A DNA stretch of 64,000 bases from Phycomyces nitens (Eukaryota > Mucoromycota > Mucoromycetes > Mucorales > Phycomycetaceae). Shown here in pieces: positions 12,631 to 25,848 of the stretch (positions are counted from its first letter, which is position 1; the number at the start of each line of letters is the position of its first letter). The notes beneath the pieces are model-generated. The model did not search any database. It was not told the origin of the DNA and was given only the letters and a program-made list of their open reading frames with translations. Made by a program: the position numbers and the translations under genes. Where the stretch lies: contig JAHRBC010000005.1 in the NCBI GenBank assembly GCA_022702545.1, positions 4,340,001 through 4,404,000 on the forward strand, read 5' to 3'.

Positions 12631-13183
12631 AGATCAATGATTGACTATAAATCATCCAAGATACATCAATTTATTTTATATTATATTATATTATTTTATT
12701 TTATTTTCTTTTATTGCCATCGTTACGGTTCTTGGTCATGGCCTGGTTTATGAACAATTATCATTATTTGTATTCTCAGCCATTGGATAATTATAAAACA
12801 TAGTATGAACAGGCTTTGTACCAACCCCAATGTCCTGTGATCAAGTTTTGGCATTTAAGCTTCTCTAGCATATTTATAAGTGCACTTAAAAATAGGGCAC
12901 TTGTTTCATTCGACTAGATTTCCATTATAGACCATTTGTGTTATTTTTACTCGCCTGACAAATGATGGTTTCGCTCTCTGCCTCTCTGCCTCTCTGTCTC
13001 TCTTTAATCCTATTGACGCTGGCTGCGCAAGTTTATATTTAAAACAATATTAATTTTAAAAATAGTTTAAACGCCTCACGTCTTTATAAAACCTTATCTT
13101 TTTCTTAAAAGCCATAGACTAACAATGCACAAGCAAGTAATAAGATGGGCAGTAAGACCAGCCTCATCAACCCTATATATTTT

Positions 13184-13193
13184 TATATAAATA
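13184..13193 (+). promoter_or_regulatory. TATA box of the multicopper oxidase gene
   Basis: TATATAAATA lies 47 bp upstream of the ATG at 13241 and just downstream of the in-frame ATG at 13145. Transcription starting about 30 bp beyond this box would exclude the upstream ATG. The box therefore supports 13241 as the start codon. Confidence 0.55.
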
Positions 13194-13240
13194 CTCGACC
13201 AATTCAACCCGATTCAAACCAATTCAATCAACTCACTTTT

Positions 13241-15174
13241 ATGCGTTCCATCTCTCTCTTGTCTTGGTGGATCCTATTGTTCCTGGCTGCAGTCGTGTGT
13301 GGACAGCATGACAGGCACAGCCATGTAAAACAGTTTACGCTCAATATTACCTCTATCCACCACAACCCAGACTGCTCAAACTACACTGGAAACGTGCTTG
13401 CTCTCAATGGCCTCATCCCTGGGCCGCCCATCATTGTCACCAAGGGAGACCGCGTCCAGGTCACGGTCAACAATAACCTACCCCCGCCACCTTCTAATGC
13501 TTCTGCCGAACAAGACATGACAAGCCATGCCTCAATCCACTTTCATGGCATCCGGCAGTATGGCTCTACCGAGGCAGATGGTGTACCCTTTCTTACCCAG
13601 GTTCCAATTGCCCCTGGTGGTTTCTACGTCTATGATTTCAAGGTAACCAACCAGGCCGGAACCTATCTTTACCATGCCCATGTCGGAATGCAGGAGATGT
13701 CAGTTTATGGTGCTATTATCGTCTATGAATCCCCAGAGGCCGATCCAGCTCAGCGTGCCCTGCTCGACACGCCTCAAAAGAAGCTAAAGGCGTACGGATC
13801 TACATATGACGATGAACGGACAATTGTCCTCAGTGAGTGGTGGCACAGAGACCGCGTAGAGTTTGAAAAATATCTACTGGGTCCTACCTTCAATGGCATC
13901 TGGGAGGCCGAGTCGATCCTATTGAACGGCAAGACGGTCTACCAGCCCATACAGACAAAACCTGATGCATGCAAGGGCTATGATATTATTCCGGTCGAGA
14001 GAAACAAGACCTACAGGATCCGTGTGATTGGTGCAACCGCCTTTCGTACTCTTGGATTTGCAATCGCCAACCACAGCTTGACAATCATTGAAGTAGATGG
14101 CGAACCAGTCGAACCTTATGTGACCTCGTTCCTCGAAGTAGCTTCTGGACAGCGATTCTCTGTACTCATCACAGCCGATCAGGAGCCAACCGATTACTCC
14201 ATCGGCACCACTCGTCGCTGGACCGACGCAACTGTCCCTGCCACCTCAAATGGGTACGCCGTCCTACGTTACCAGGCCAATCCCCCGTCACCACCCAGAC
14301 GACGATCACTTTGGTCACGCAACTCTGTCCAGAACGACGTGGTTCTCCAGCAGCCAAAGGGTAGCTTCGTATTCGCACCAGAAAAGGTTGGCTGGATCTG
14401 GGACAAGCTTACTCCTTTCTATGGCGCCTACCATGAGACCCGCCGGCCGGCTGATCGAACAGTTGTCCTGCGCTCGACTGATGAAAAACTGGCAGACGGC
14501 AGCACTCGCTGGTTTGTCAATGGCATCAGCTTCAAGGACCCAAAGAACAATTATCTTTCCCAAGTCTTGAATGAGACTCGAGCAGAATTGGTAGCGATGG
14601 AGGATGAAGATCCCGAATATGCGAATGGATATGATCCCAAATCAGGTATGTATCCAGTTCGCCAGCACGAAATCGTCGACTTTGTTCTCCAGTCAACCCA
14701 CTCGGCCACTCTGCCCTGCCGAAGCCATCCATGGCACACTCATGGCCATTCTCACTGGGAGATTTCCTATGGAGCCGGAGACTATGACCACGATAAACAC
14801 GGTGCCCTTCGATCAGAGCACCCCGTCCACAGAGATGTTACGCTTGTCTATCCAACCACTAGCCAGAACTACACAGCCTCTAATCCAGCCCCTGCAGACG
14901 GATCGATTGGTTGTGGATGGTCCAAGATCAGAATTTTTGCTGTAAGTTTATTATTTAGTTAGGGAGAAGATCCCTTTTTGTTCTTTTTGGTATTTTTTTT
15001 TTGCCACCATGCAAAGCAGACAAACTCAACCTTTTTGTGGTTTGATAGGACAATCCTGGAATCTGGGCTCTCCATTGCCACAATACGGCACACATGTTTA
15101 TGGGAATGATGGTCGCTATTGAGGAGTCCCCTGAGCTGATCAGAGAGACCGACACTATACATTCTCACGATTAA
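13241..15174 (+). CDS. Secreted multicopper oxidase (laccase / ascorbate-oxidase-like)
   Basis: Exons 13241-14941 and 15049-15174, 608 residues, one GTAAGT...ATAG intron. An N-terminal hydrophobic segment (MRSISLLSWWILLFLAA...) is a signal peptide, so the enzyme is probably secreted; several NxT/S sites follow. All four copper motifs are present: HFHG (~100-103), HAHVG (~145), HPWHTHGH (~496-503) and HCHNTAHMFMGM (576-587). The last has Met587 at the axial type-1 copper position, as in plant laccases and ascorbate oxidases. The intron separates the last copper motif from the rest. Such enzymes oxidise phenols, ascorbate-like substrates or Fe(II) with reduction of O2 to water; the substrate cannot be told here. 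An in-frame ATG at 13145 lies upstream of the TATA box and was not used. Confidence 0.92.
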
Positions 15175-17590
15175 TTAGATGTTTCCTTTATGTTTATAAT
15201 ATTATCAATGTACTGAATAAAATGAATGAATATATTTATATTTATATTTATAATTTAAAGATGCCAAATGTCTAGATATTGTCTCGACTTTTTTTCTTGT
15301 GCAGTCTGGTTACGGAAATACCAGTGTACTGTAGGTTTAATTTAGCCTGGTATGTTTTGTACGACAAGACAATACATGGTTTGGGTTATACTTTTTGTTG
15401 TTGTTGTTAGTAAACAGAGATTTCTTTTTTAAAATGGTGTGGACTCCAAATGTAAATGATCGTTTTTTATTATGGTTATGATCGTATATTGAAAGATACA
15501 AACATGTAGCATTCATTTCAGCATATCCAAAAAATTAATAATAATCAAAAAATGAAGAAGTCGAGAAAATCATCATTTTCTTTGGCAAAATGGTCCGTTT
15601 ATTTGGTCTAATTGAATTGTACTTGTTTATTAGACATGTATACATATCCATACGTATACATGAATGTGCCTTTCTGTTTGTATGGATCTTGGGACATGGA
15701 ACATCTCCATGTCTTTCTAGAAAGCAAATCCCATCCAGATCCAGGTCATTGACGATCAAGAAGCATCTTGCAACAAATTTAGGCCACTTTGCAGCGTGCC
15801 TGTAGTTTGGCTATTTTTCTTTATATTTTAAAAAATAATAATAAAAATAATAATAGGATCATAAAAAACTGTGACACATTGATCAATTGTCGAGTGTAAC
15901 ATCTTTGAATCATTTTCTCTGATCCGTCCTCTTGCATCTTTTTACACATTGCATGGATCACATATGACACCAAATATTAAACATCAATATTTTGCATATC
16001 TGACCATGACAAATATAGGTATTTTAACCATCTTTAGGGAATTAAAGGAAAAGAAAGAAAGAAAGAAAAGACAAGGTCTCTTTCATGTTCTAATCAAGCA
16101 TGCCGCCTATGCATTTACCAGACATTTTGGAATACCAAAACATAAAAAAACTAAAAATCATTCTCTAGACTCCTTTATTCTCGATACATTTACCCGTACC
16201 TAATTTATTTATTTTCAACGGGTATTTGGCCTGATCCATTTACATTGCATCACTTTATAATTTGGCTACACAGAATCCCATCTTATTTCCAAAAATATTC
16301 AGGAAACCGATATCTACACTCATGCTGTGGTTGTTGTTGTTGTTGTTTTTTATTTTATTTTGTTGCCAGGGAATAATTATGAGCAAAAGTGATTGATATC
16401 TGGTATTATTATTATTTTTTCATGGCCCATTCCAACATGAAATTAATGAACAAAAAAAAATGTTGATATCTTTCAGTCACACAATCAGTGTCTGCTCCTT
16501 AACCCCAAACCTCCAAAAAATAATGGTAATGGTAATAATATATCCATAGTTTCACCTTGACCACCAGATAGTACGTCTCAAAGCCCTTTTGAAATTGATT
16601 AAAAAGAAAAAGGATGGTCAGCATAAATACCCAAGACTATTAGCAATTCGTGATTATATAAAAAAAAAAACCCTAGTTTTACTTGGTTTAATATCGAAAT
16701 GTTAAATGTACACACACATATATATATATCAGATTCATTGATAAAAAAAAGTTTGTAAGCCAAGTGCCTTTGGATCAAATAGGCTCAGACTTTTCTCCTA
16801 TTATTGGGGATATTATTTGACAAGCTGTATGGTGCTGAAACAGTTTCAAATTTACCCTTGCATGATACACTAATTTCAATAAGCAGAAGCAAAAAAAAAA
16901 CTGCATCTATGGAGCTCTAAAATATATCATTAGTTAGCCATGAAGATGGCAGAGCATACAGATCCAAGCTTTGATAAAACAAAGAATCAAGACCCAATTC
17001 TTTTTTATTTATCTATCTAATTGAAAGCTATAATATAAATGCCATGTACAGATATTCTTTAATAAACTACCCTTCATGTGGTTTATATTGAATATTCAAG
17101 TTTGTTGGATTTGTAAAGAGGCTTCAGACTCAAAATTAATAGAAAATAGAAAAACCCAGATATACAGATTTGACAAGCATATACAGCAGTTTTAACCATA
17201 TAATCAGACAAGAATTAAAAAGGATATCAAATCCCAATACACGTTTTTGGCCATAATCCCTAATCGTATATTAAATGAATGGGCGTAGCCTACATGTATA
17301 TAAAATACAAAAAAAAACAGAGAGAGAGAGATAAAGAGCTGCATATCATTACTTGAAAAAAATATATATAAGCGATACCTATAGAGTATTCTCATCACCA
17401 AGCCATTGTTTTTTGTATTTTATTGTGTCTCTGTCACGCTCTGCATGCACCTTCTAAAATATTACCGCAGTAGACTTGGACAATAAAGCAATTTATAGAT
17501 TAGATGTAGAAAGAAAAAAAAAGAGTCTTTATCTAGCGTAGTTTTTATGTCTTTTTTGCCTTGATATCTTGGTTAAAATACACCTACAAG
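15175..17590. other. Intergenic, about 2.4 kb
   Basis: No supported gene. It is AT-rich with a (TTG)n tract at 16329-16346, poly-A runs and short open frames without family resemblance. It forms the left margin of the repeat-rich domain. Confidence 0.5.
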
Positions 17591-17599
17591 AAAAGGAGT

Positions 17600-20500
17600 T
17601 TGGCTAAAGCCAACTTCCAATGATTACTTCAAATGAGCTTGGCTGGAATGAGAGCAATTAAAACCTGTGATATCTGTGCGGTAGATCAATGTGGGAAGAT
17701 GCATCTGGTCAGATAAAAAAAACAGGCGGATTTTATTGAGGCTTCAAGTAGGACATAAACGAGATATGATGACATTCCAGATATGGCCCTTGGAGGGACA
17801 GCCAAAGAAAGAATGGTATTGGTATTTTGTGGTGTTGCTAGACAATTGGAAAAAAAGGAACCAGGAAATGACAGTGGCGATGAATAAGCACAGACAAGGC
17901 CTTTTGTCATTGTGTTTGTAGAATGAGAAACAATGGAACTGATGGGCAAAGATAATTTTGGAAAGATCTAGTACACACTCTACCTAAGCTAATATAATCC
18001 TTATTAAACAAGGAGAAAAGTAAAGAGAGATTGGTGGAGGGTATGTGTTTGCAGGAGAGGAATTTTAGAGACATGATAGGGACCAGGGACGATACGCGAT
18101 CCATCCAGAGTCCATTTGTCGAAATAGATGACTGATTAATTTACTCACATGAGATAATGTACTTTAAGATTTGTGAACAAGTGCCTAGTTGTATCTATTG
18201 AAGACAGATCCATTCCAGTAAACAATTTAAGATTTAGTATGGAATTGACAAAGGGTAATGTGCAGATGGATAAAGGGAACAAGTGAGCCGCTGAGGGTGC
18301 CAGTTTGTACGTTGGGCGGCAGAAAGGTAGTTGTTGATACTAGCACAATGTAAATGCAGTAGCAATAGCAGAAATATTGCCTAACCACAAAGTAATATCA
18401 TAGCCAGACTAGCGAAAATATCACAAAAATTCAAGTAGAATAAGAATTCTAGGCAAGGTAGCAAGAATAGAGATGAATGAAAAAAAAAGAATGAGCGCTG
18501 GTATAAGGTAAGAGGAATCCAACGCAGTCAGAGGGCTCTTTTTTGGTGTTTGGTATCAATTAATTTTACTAATCCTGTTTTATGTGGCATCCCCCAAAAA
18601 AAAACCAGCTAGGACTACCAAAGCCCAGTCAAAGGAAAGGCCAAGTGTGGGTGGGAATAGCTGCAAAAGAAGGGAGAAAAGTCAGGATCACATATAGGAC
18701 ATGTCATATAGTGCTTAGGAGGAGGAAGTTAGCCACAATACTCTTTTCGTGCACAGACGAGCAACTTTGAGATAGTAGGGTGCATTGGGGCCCTAGTTTT
18801 CCAAAAACCGTTACCCAGAACATTTAGAGTTGGGCAGGATGCAAACCAAGTGGAAAACCAAGATATCGGATGACATTTGCTAATTGTAAATTATGAGGGT
18901 TATTGATACTGGCACCATAAAGATCTACACCTCAGTCAGGATAGAGTTGACCAGGCATGACAAAAAAAAACAATTGTCTTGCGAAAATTACATTTGGGAT
19001 TGGTTTCTCGGCTGAAAGTTTGAAATGTTTAAAAGTAGAGCCATCTTGGAGAGAGACAGGAAAACTAAATGGTCATTGACATAGACGAGGAGTTTGAGTA
19101 AAGGTGGCTAAAGAGAGAAAGAGAAAGAGAGAGATAAAAGTCTTGAAGAGAAAAAAGGAGTCAAGGAACCGAAAACCACAAATGGAAGGAATGTCCTAGA
19201 TGGATCGAAGCAACGATTCAACTGCCAATTTTTTTTTTAAAAAAAAGTAAAGGGGAAAGTATGTCACTTTGTCTTGATCCATTGTCTTTTGAGAAAGGAA
19301 CAGATATATAACCATTCACACTGATGCGAATTTTTGTGGAGAAGAAAAGGCCACAGACAACCAAAGATGTGCAAGGTGGACTCAATTATACACTTTTTCT
19401 TGGTCTAGAAGAAGACCTACGGCATGATCCTTTGTAAGCTGGGTATGCAACGTGACGGGGCGCATAAATAGCCCATTATTGGCATTAAAATTATCTTATA
19501 AAGCCAATTTGAAATGATATGCTATGAGGGCCAATACACTGACGTAAACAAAAGATAAGTATCTTAGTAAATAGCTCTGCGTCCTGGTTAATCAAAGAGA
19601 TGGCTAGCCAGTTGCAGGGAGAGAGATTGTATCACCAAATTGTGGAAGCAGAACAAGAACAGTTTTCTTTTACAATGTATGAAAGACACCGTGGATACCA
19701 TGAATCATCTATTTCAGGACTCAAATCATTTGGCGTGTATTTTGGCGCAGTTAATATTTCGGCAATGACAATACATACAATCAGTAAATTGAATCTAGCA
19801 GTAGACATACAGGCTGAAAGTGAAAAAGTCATCAAGGGGGGAGGGAGTGTACAGTATAGAAATAGATAGGATCTGTGGAGTAGAAAAATTGGTGATTTTA
19901 AAAAATAGGGTGTGCCCAAGCAGCTCTGCGGCTGAACTGTACACAGTACCCCAGTGTCAGAATCAATTAAGGAGAATATGGTTTTAGGAATAGAGCACTG
20001 TTTCAGCACACGGAAAAATATTTGGACGACGTCTCCCAATCTTCACACCATTCTACCCCAGCTCTGATAGACAGTGTAGATACCCTCAATATTTGTAGGC
20101 TGACTACTTGGTTTTCGACATTAAAGAGCTGTGTAAAGAATAGAAAAGCGGAGAGTTCATTTCTAGAACTATGTAGTTGGTGTTTCCTGTAGCGAATTCG
20201 ATGTTGTTATATTTTGGAGTAAGAGAAGGCAAGCTATTTTAAACTATTCCACTGAGACCTATGATTGACATGTGAGGAGAGGAAATTGTCAGATTTACCT
20301 AACAAGTCAGCAAGAGGTCGTCAAATTTATCATGCAACAGCCATTGCGTGTTAAATATCCAAGCCCAACGACTATATGGATGTTCAAATAGAATTGAAAT
20401 TGCCAGAAATGGCTAGTCAAAGGGGGGCTGAGAAATGTAACTTTAGGATGATGTGTTGACATGGTGTTAGGAGAGGAAGACATATTCTATACATGTGTGT

Positions 20501-22250
20501 GTGTGTATGAAAGCTCTGAAAAGTAGACAGTGGGGATACCAAATTGATCGTTATAGCATCGCCACACTTACCTTGTAGGTATCATTTCTAGGCAGGTTGG
20601 TAACGGAGTCGCTGGCAAAGGTCACAATTAGGATCTCCCAGAATAAATATGGATATAAAAGTAACAACAGCAGCAATGTTATAAGCCAAGTCAGAGGATA
20701 AAGCACATCTTTGTGGAGGAACATTGGGAGCATGGATGACAACGATAACAAAGAGTTCGATAAGATGATATGCGTGTGTAACCTTGGCGACAAGGGCACG
20801 GTTGTTACGTGACACAAAAATTTATAAGAGCTGTAGAAGTCAGAAGCAACAAAGCCACAGTGTGGAATCCATATGGTGCATTGGGCTTGGATCATAAGGT
20901 GTATAGAAGAGTGTTGAGTTGGGTGTATATGAGTCTCTTGTAGAGCGAGTAATGAAAGTGATGATGATAAAAGGCGGTTGATGAAAAGAAGTTTTTGGGA
21001 TTACGGACTATTGATGGTAGATAAGAAACCCGTAACATTTAGGGTTCCCAGGTATATATCTTGTGTATTCATTTAGGATCTATGGTGACCATTATTGTTA
21101 AAATTCCCAGTATCGTTAGTTATAGGGTTGTTCGCATTGAGATCAATATATGGAGTAGCACCTTGTGCTTGTGTTTGAAGAGCAGTATTTAGACATTCCT
21201 TCCAAAGTTTGTCATTAGCAAGTATGTGTCATGCTATTCCATTGTCGATTCTAGGTAAATATCGGGTAGCCCGTGAGTATTTGGTAGAGTCAAGACTACG
21301 ACCTGTCGGATCATACACGGGAAAATCGAGCCAATGAGACGATTTAGAATCATTACGGGAGTTGGTACTTAGAAGATGTCATGGATCGGGCTGTCATTAT
21401 AAACATTGATTGAGGGTGTGGAGTTTTTGGAATCTGTGGGGAATTGGAGATTGTGCTACTGGTAGAAGTTGGGGGAGAAGGCGTTTTGGCAGCGGTAGTT
21501 ATTGCTGCTCGGTGTTGCTCAAGGATGTGCCCGTTGACTTTGGCACGACCAGAATGATCAGGGCACTCTCTGATACTATGATTATGATCTAGATCACCAC
21601 GCCATTTGGATGGGGGAATACGGAAAGGCGTTTTGATCATGCACGTAGGTAATGGCCATCCTCGCGACAGCACCCACATACAGATGTGATATCTTTAGAG
21701 CGGAGCTCAGCGAGACAAGATAGGGAGCAACCAAGATGAAAGGGGTTAGGAAAAGGGCGGGCATTATCTTTCCCGGATGTATCCAAAGGGATGGTGCCTT
21801 CATCGCGAAAAGTATTTCCGTGTGAGAGGTAGGCACGAAGCTGAAAAGCTTTGCCGAGAGGCTGGAGTACTTATTCAATTGGCCCAAGTAGATCCATACT
21901 AGGATCACAAGCATTGATGCAGTAGAGGTTGAGTTTAACAATATGTGTATTGGAGGGTAATTGTGGTGTTGTAATGATATAGACATTTTGGTAGACCAGC
22001 TCATTGTATGTGGCTTTGGGGCGGGTGGATGGGTCGACAAAGAGGCTTCTACCAAAAGGTCTTTAGAGTAGGTGTATCGCAAGGTTAAAGAGGTCATTAA
22101 CCGAAATGGTTAGAAAGAACATCATCAAACTCTCGAGCTGTAATTATTTTACCAAGATTAAAGAGAACTTTTAAGGACGGATTGTGCTAGTTCATGCGGT
22201 GGATCCATAGTCCAGGGATAGATTCTTGTCAAAACCAGGTGCAGTAAAAA
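17600..22250 (-). mobile_element. Degenerate non-LTR retrotransposon (LINE, L1-like), limits approximate
   Basis: Read on the minus strand, pieces of a LINE occur in the right order but in shifting frames with stops. At 22097-21594 and onward to about 21350 lies an ORF1-like segment with a degenerate His/Cys zinc-knuckle stretch. At 20895-20551 is an apurinic-endonuclease-like segment (AxVTHAYHLIELFVIVVIHAP, then a GDxNCDL end). Around 19640-19240 is reverse transcriptase (ISLINQDAxLFTKIL, ISVNGYIS followed by a degraded QGDxLSPL-type motif). At 17949-17686 is a C-terminal tail-like segment. A poly-A tail and target duplication were not found. It is clearly dead. Confidence 0.75.
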
Positions 22251-23470
22251 TATGCAGAAACTTGTCTTTATTTTTCTGGAATTAGAGTGGCCCGAGCACG
22301 GATAAACAAGATATTGCCTTGTCATACTGTGTGCGCAAATTCTTGTGTGTTAGATCCCTCAGGGGTATCATAACAACAGACATACCCAGTGAAAACAATT
22401 CTCAATTTGGGGCAATTCTTTCTATATATCTCACAAAGTTTTACCTTTTATGGAATTAATTTATATAACCTTATTTGTCAATTTGTGTCAACCATATTAA
22501 GATTCTAGAACCTTTTTTTTGGAATGAATCAAAAATAATGTTTTTTATTGGATAAAGATATTTATTTTGAAAGACGAATATATACCAAGTCAAAATCTTT
22601 GGTTGCTAGGTAGGAATCCTTATATATTCGATAAATAATCTTGGGTTACCGAGGAGAAATGTAGAATATCTATAAAGAGAGTTGTAGGAGTAAAAGAAAA
22701 TACTGATTAGAATGACAAGTGTTGAGTTGGTTTTGTGGTGCAACGTTGTCAGATACAAAAATGATTAAGGGCTGCCAGCAAGTTCAGAAGGCAAAATATA
22801 TGTGAAAAAAGGTTAAATTACTGTGATAACACTCGGGTCTATCCAACAGTAAAGAGATTGGGGTAGAATGTATACAAATAAGACCAATATGACAAGAAGT
22901 ATGCTTATAATTATCGCCAAGAGTTACTATAAGTCAGTGACAATGAAATAAATGTGCAAAGAATACAATCAAGATCTGATCCATATGAAATAAAGGTAGA
23001 TAAGGATAGAGATAGATATCATGTTTTATTATTGCTTCATATGAAGTCTTTTATACTGAAGCAATCTATACTACTTCATTGTAACTTCTTCTAAGAAGCG
23101 TTGATGATGTTATATCATGCGCAAGGGTACTTCTTTTACTAAGGTACCTCTTGCACATGAGTTAAAGGAAATCCTGTAAAAGTCGTCATACTCTTGCAGG
23201 GTGTTCGTGGTTTGAACGGAACCAAAACGAGACGCACCGTGTCAATACAGACTCCTTCCCATAGTAATGGGTCAATTCAATATCTGAAAAATAAATAAAA
23301 AATAACTTCTTCAACTCTCTGGTCGTATTATACCTACTTTTGTATAATAAATTATATATAAAAGTACACAATCAGAAACATACGGCATTCAATAATAGTA
23401 ATAATAATGTCAAAGAAACTTCGTATTTTGTCCTAACTTCTGCCTTTTTCCATTTCGTCTATACGATTTG
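22251..23470. other. Intergenic between LINE and Tc1/mariner relics
   Basis: No gene is supported. AT-rich, with an imperfect inverted repeat near 23117-23163 (arms TCATGCGCAAGGGTAC and the complement of GTACCTCTTGCACATGA around a loop of about 14 nt), listed separately. Confidence 0.5.
23117..23163. repeat. Imperfect inverted repeat (stem-loop)
   Basis: Arms of about 16 bp (TCATGCGCAAGGGTAC against the reverse complement of GTACCTCTTGCACATGA) flank a loop of about 14 nt. It may be an unrecognised element end or a fold in a transcript; the context gives no further clue. Confidence 0.55.
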
Positions 23471-24220
23471 GCATTAATATCTAATACCTTTTGTATACCT
23501 CAACTAACATTTTCTTCCACTCTTAATGTATTAAATCATCCTGCACCTTAATATTTTTTGAAGCTGATAAAATTCCACCCTCCATGCGTTCAAGATAACA
23601 CCACAACTTCTTAATAGAATTTAGATCTGGATTGTTTGGCAGCCACACTATTACTAGGATACCGGGACAATTTTTTTCCAAACATCAACCAGCCTCGACT
23701 CACGACAAGGAGCATTATCTTGGTAAATAAACTCTCTGTCATAAAATCCATTGAAATTGATCACAAAAGAGACAAGTTTACTTCCTGATATACTAATGCA
23801 AGCATACTGTAGAGCGTTGATTATGGTCTTTAGAAGGGTCAACTCCTCCTTCCAACAAATAAGCTTGCACCATTACTGAACCACGGCTAAACTGCATTCT
23901 TAACATTAATGGCTTTTTCTTGAATTTATTTACTGGAAAGCAACACATCTGAATGCTTCCATTCATTTGGAAAAAGCATAAATCTAGATTCATCCTTGTA
24001 ATGACATGACCTAATCATTGGTTGATTTTCTAGAGTGCTGAGAAAAAGCTAATATCTTCTTTTTATGTCCTTTGGATAGTTGTGGCATAAACATAATGCG
24101 ATGAGACGACATTTCAATTCTGTAAAAGACACTGCGGATGATAGTCGTGGAGATTTAATTGACAATTGTATTTCTCATGGTGTCTGGTAGCTCTTCAAGT
24201 GTAGACCTAAGGGAATATGT
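23470..24220 (-). pseudogene. Tc1/mariner-type transposase relic
   Basis: On the minus strand the parts appear in the right order with stops and frame shifts between them. They are an N-terminal HTH-like region around 24220-24030 (STLEELPDTMR..., MSSHRIMFMPQLSKGHKKK), the central region around 23993-23860 (SRGSVMV), then FIYQDNAPCRESRLV around 23735-23690. The last block is NNPDLNSIKKLW near 23640-23590, matching the family's SPDLNPIENLW. The catalytic DDE/D signature is therefore partly recognisable. No terminal inverted repeats were identified. Non-functional. Confidence 0.8.
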
Positions 24221-24560
24221 TGATTAAGTCTCAAGATAACATATATTGAGTTCAACAAGAATCATTGCACATATTTCTGATTTTCGGCAAATGGGGTGCC
24301 TCGTGTATTTTTGTGCAGTTCTTTTGTTAGTTGTTTTACGTATAGCAGTTTTGGTCGAAACAGCAGAGTATGAGATGACATGAAGAGCATGTCTGTTGAC
24401 CAGCCCTTTCTAGTAATCTAAAAATTGCTTATGTTGATAAAGACGTTTTTACTAATTTGATGAAAAATTGTGAATAGGACCAGAAAAAAGATGTAGAAAG
24501 AGAATAATAAGAATATACTATTAATATGCTATCTAAACGAGTTTGAGTGTGTGTTACTAC

Positions 24561-24753
24561 TGACACATGGTGGGTTTGCTATGTAGTATAATTGTCAAAC
24601 TCAGTGACAAGAAAATAAATACGGGTAGAAAGACAATTTTAATGAAGAACAGATTAAAAGACTATTTAACTACTTTGGGGCATTTCTACAGATAACTCCT
24701 TACTTCAAAGTTCACTGCGATGAGCGATACAAAAACATCGGTGAATAAAATAT
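24561..24753 (+). repeat. Dispersed repeat, copy 1 (about 193 bp)
   Basis: Starts TGACACATGGTGGG and runs through AAAGACAATTTTAAT and GATGAGCGATACA to GGTGAATAAAAT. The same stretch recurs at 34989-35182 with scattered substitutions. Starting with TG, it could be part of an LTR, but no partner end was seen. Confidence 0.85.
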
Positions 24754-24918
24754 ACCATTTCATAGGCAACCCTCCACCTCCCGCCTTTCCAACCATACAG
24801 ATCAACTGCCAACGACAGAACATGCCCGTGAAAACTGGCACTGGATCTAGGACCAAAAAAACAAAACGGTTTAATAGCATCACATTCATACTTAGCTGCA
24901 ACCCTCCACCAACCCCGT

Positions 24919-25265
24919 TGTTGTGTTTTAGGGTATTAAAACAATAAAAATAGTAATGGAGATATAGACAGTAAGTGAGTACTTTGAGACTGTATATAAG
25001 CTTGTCTTTATTAAGATACAAAATGTGCCACTCTTTATATACTCTTTCAATGTGCTGTTACATAAGATCTTCAACTTCCTGATACATGGGGTCTTTCACC
25101 ACATTAAGATATTAGATGGAGTAAGCTTCTGAGCTCAACATCCATGTTACTATTATTATAATGCATTGCTATAATTCCTTTATAGTACCTTATTAGCTCT
25201 CAGCTAATCTGTACTTATAGCTTATGTATATGTAAAATATACATTGATAAGGCTGGATCACCACA
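24919..25265 (+). repeat. LTR-like direct repeat, left copy (347 bp, TG...CA)
   Basis: Begins TGTTGTGTTTTA and ends CACCACA. It is repeated in the same orientation at 28766-29113 at roughly nine identical bases in ten by eye. It contains a TATATAAG box at 24993-25000, in keeping with an LTR promoter. No primer-binding site matching a known tRNA end was recognised next to it. Confidence 0.75.
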
Positions 25266-25848
25266 ATACATATTAATAATCTACATGAATTTTACAGCTT
25301 CTCCAGTGCTTAAAATTACATGGATTTAAATAAAATTCCCTCAGATTACAAGAAAATAATTATGTTATGAATCGTATATAAAATGTACAGCTTCAAACTT
25401 ATCAAAATATAATGATGACTGTTAGTATATTTTATAAATTTATTCAAATAAACTTTTTATAAAAGTAACATTTCATTTTAAGATATCTCGACTCTTTGTA
25501 ATAATACAACAAAGTCAGTATTCAGAGCATCCCAGTCGGCAAACCAAAGTTAAATAGAATGTCCTAACAATCAATTCATAATAAAAAGCCTATTTATCCT
25601 ATCACACTAGTTATAAAACCAGTTACAGCCAAACAAAGTTACATGAGTAAAGATAATTAAAGATTACAGAATACAGGCAATTCAAAAGGTCAAGTAGTTA
25701 TCGCATGTCGCAAAATATGAGGAATACATGAAAGTAATAATAGAGTAATCAGAAAAACATATCCTAATTTCAAGAAACTATGGGTTTCAATGATACATCA
25801 ATGTACACATGTAAACAAGCAATAGATCATGACAAGTCCACAGGTATA
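25266..25848. other. Spacer between left LTR-like repeat and satellite array
   Basis: AT-rich DNA without coding features. No primer-binding site or gag-like frame was recognised. Confidence 0.4.

Larger units (their letters stand above)
11354..13240. other. Intergenic region with short repeats
   Basis: About 1.9 kb with no supported gene. It contains AT-rich tracts, (TGAT)n near 11573-11585, a pyrimidine-rich CTCTCTGC repeat near 12973-13003, an imperfect tandem duplication at 12483-12630, and the promoter of the multicopper oxidase at its right end. Confidence 0.55.
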
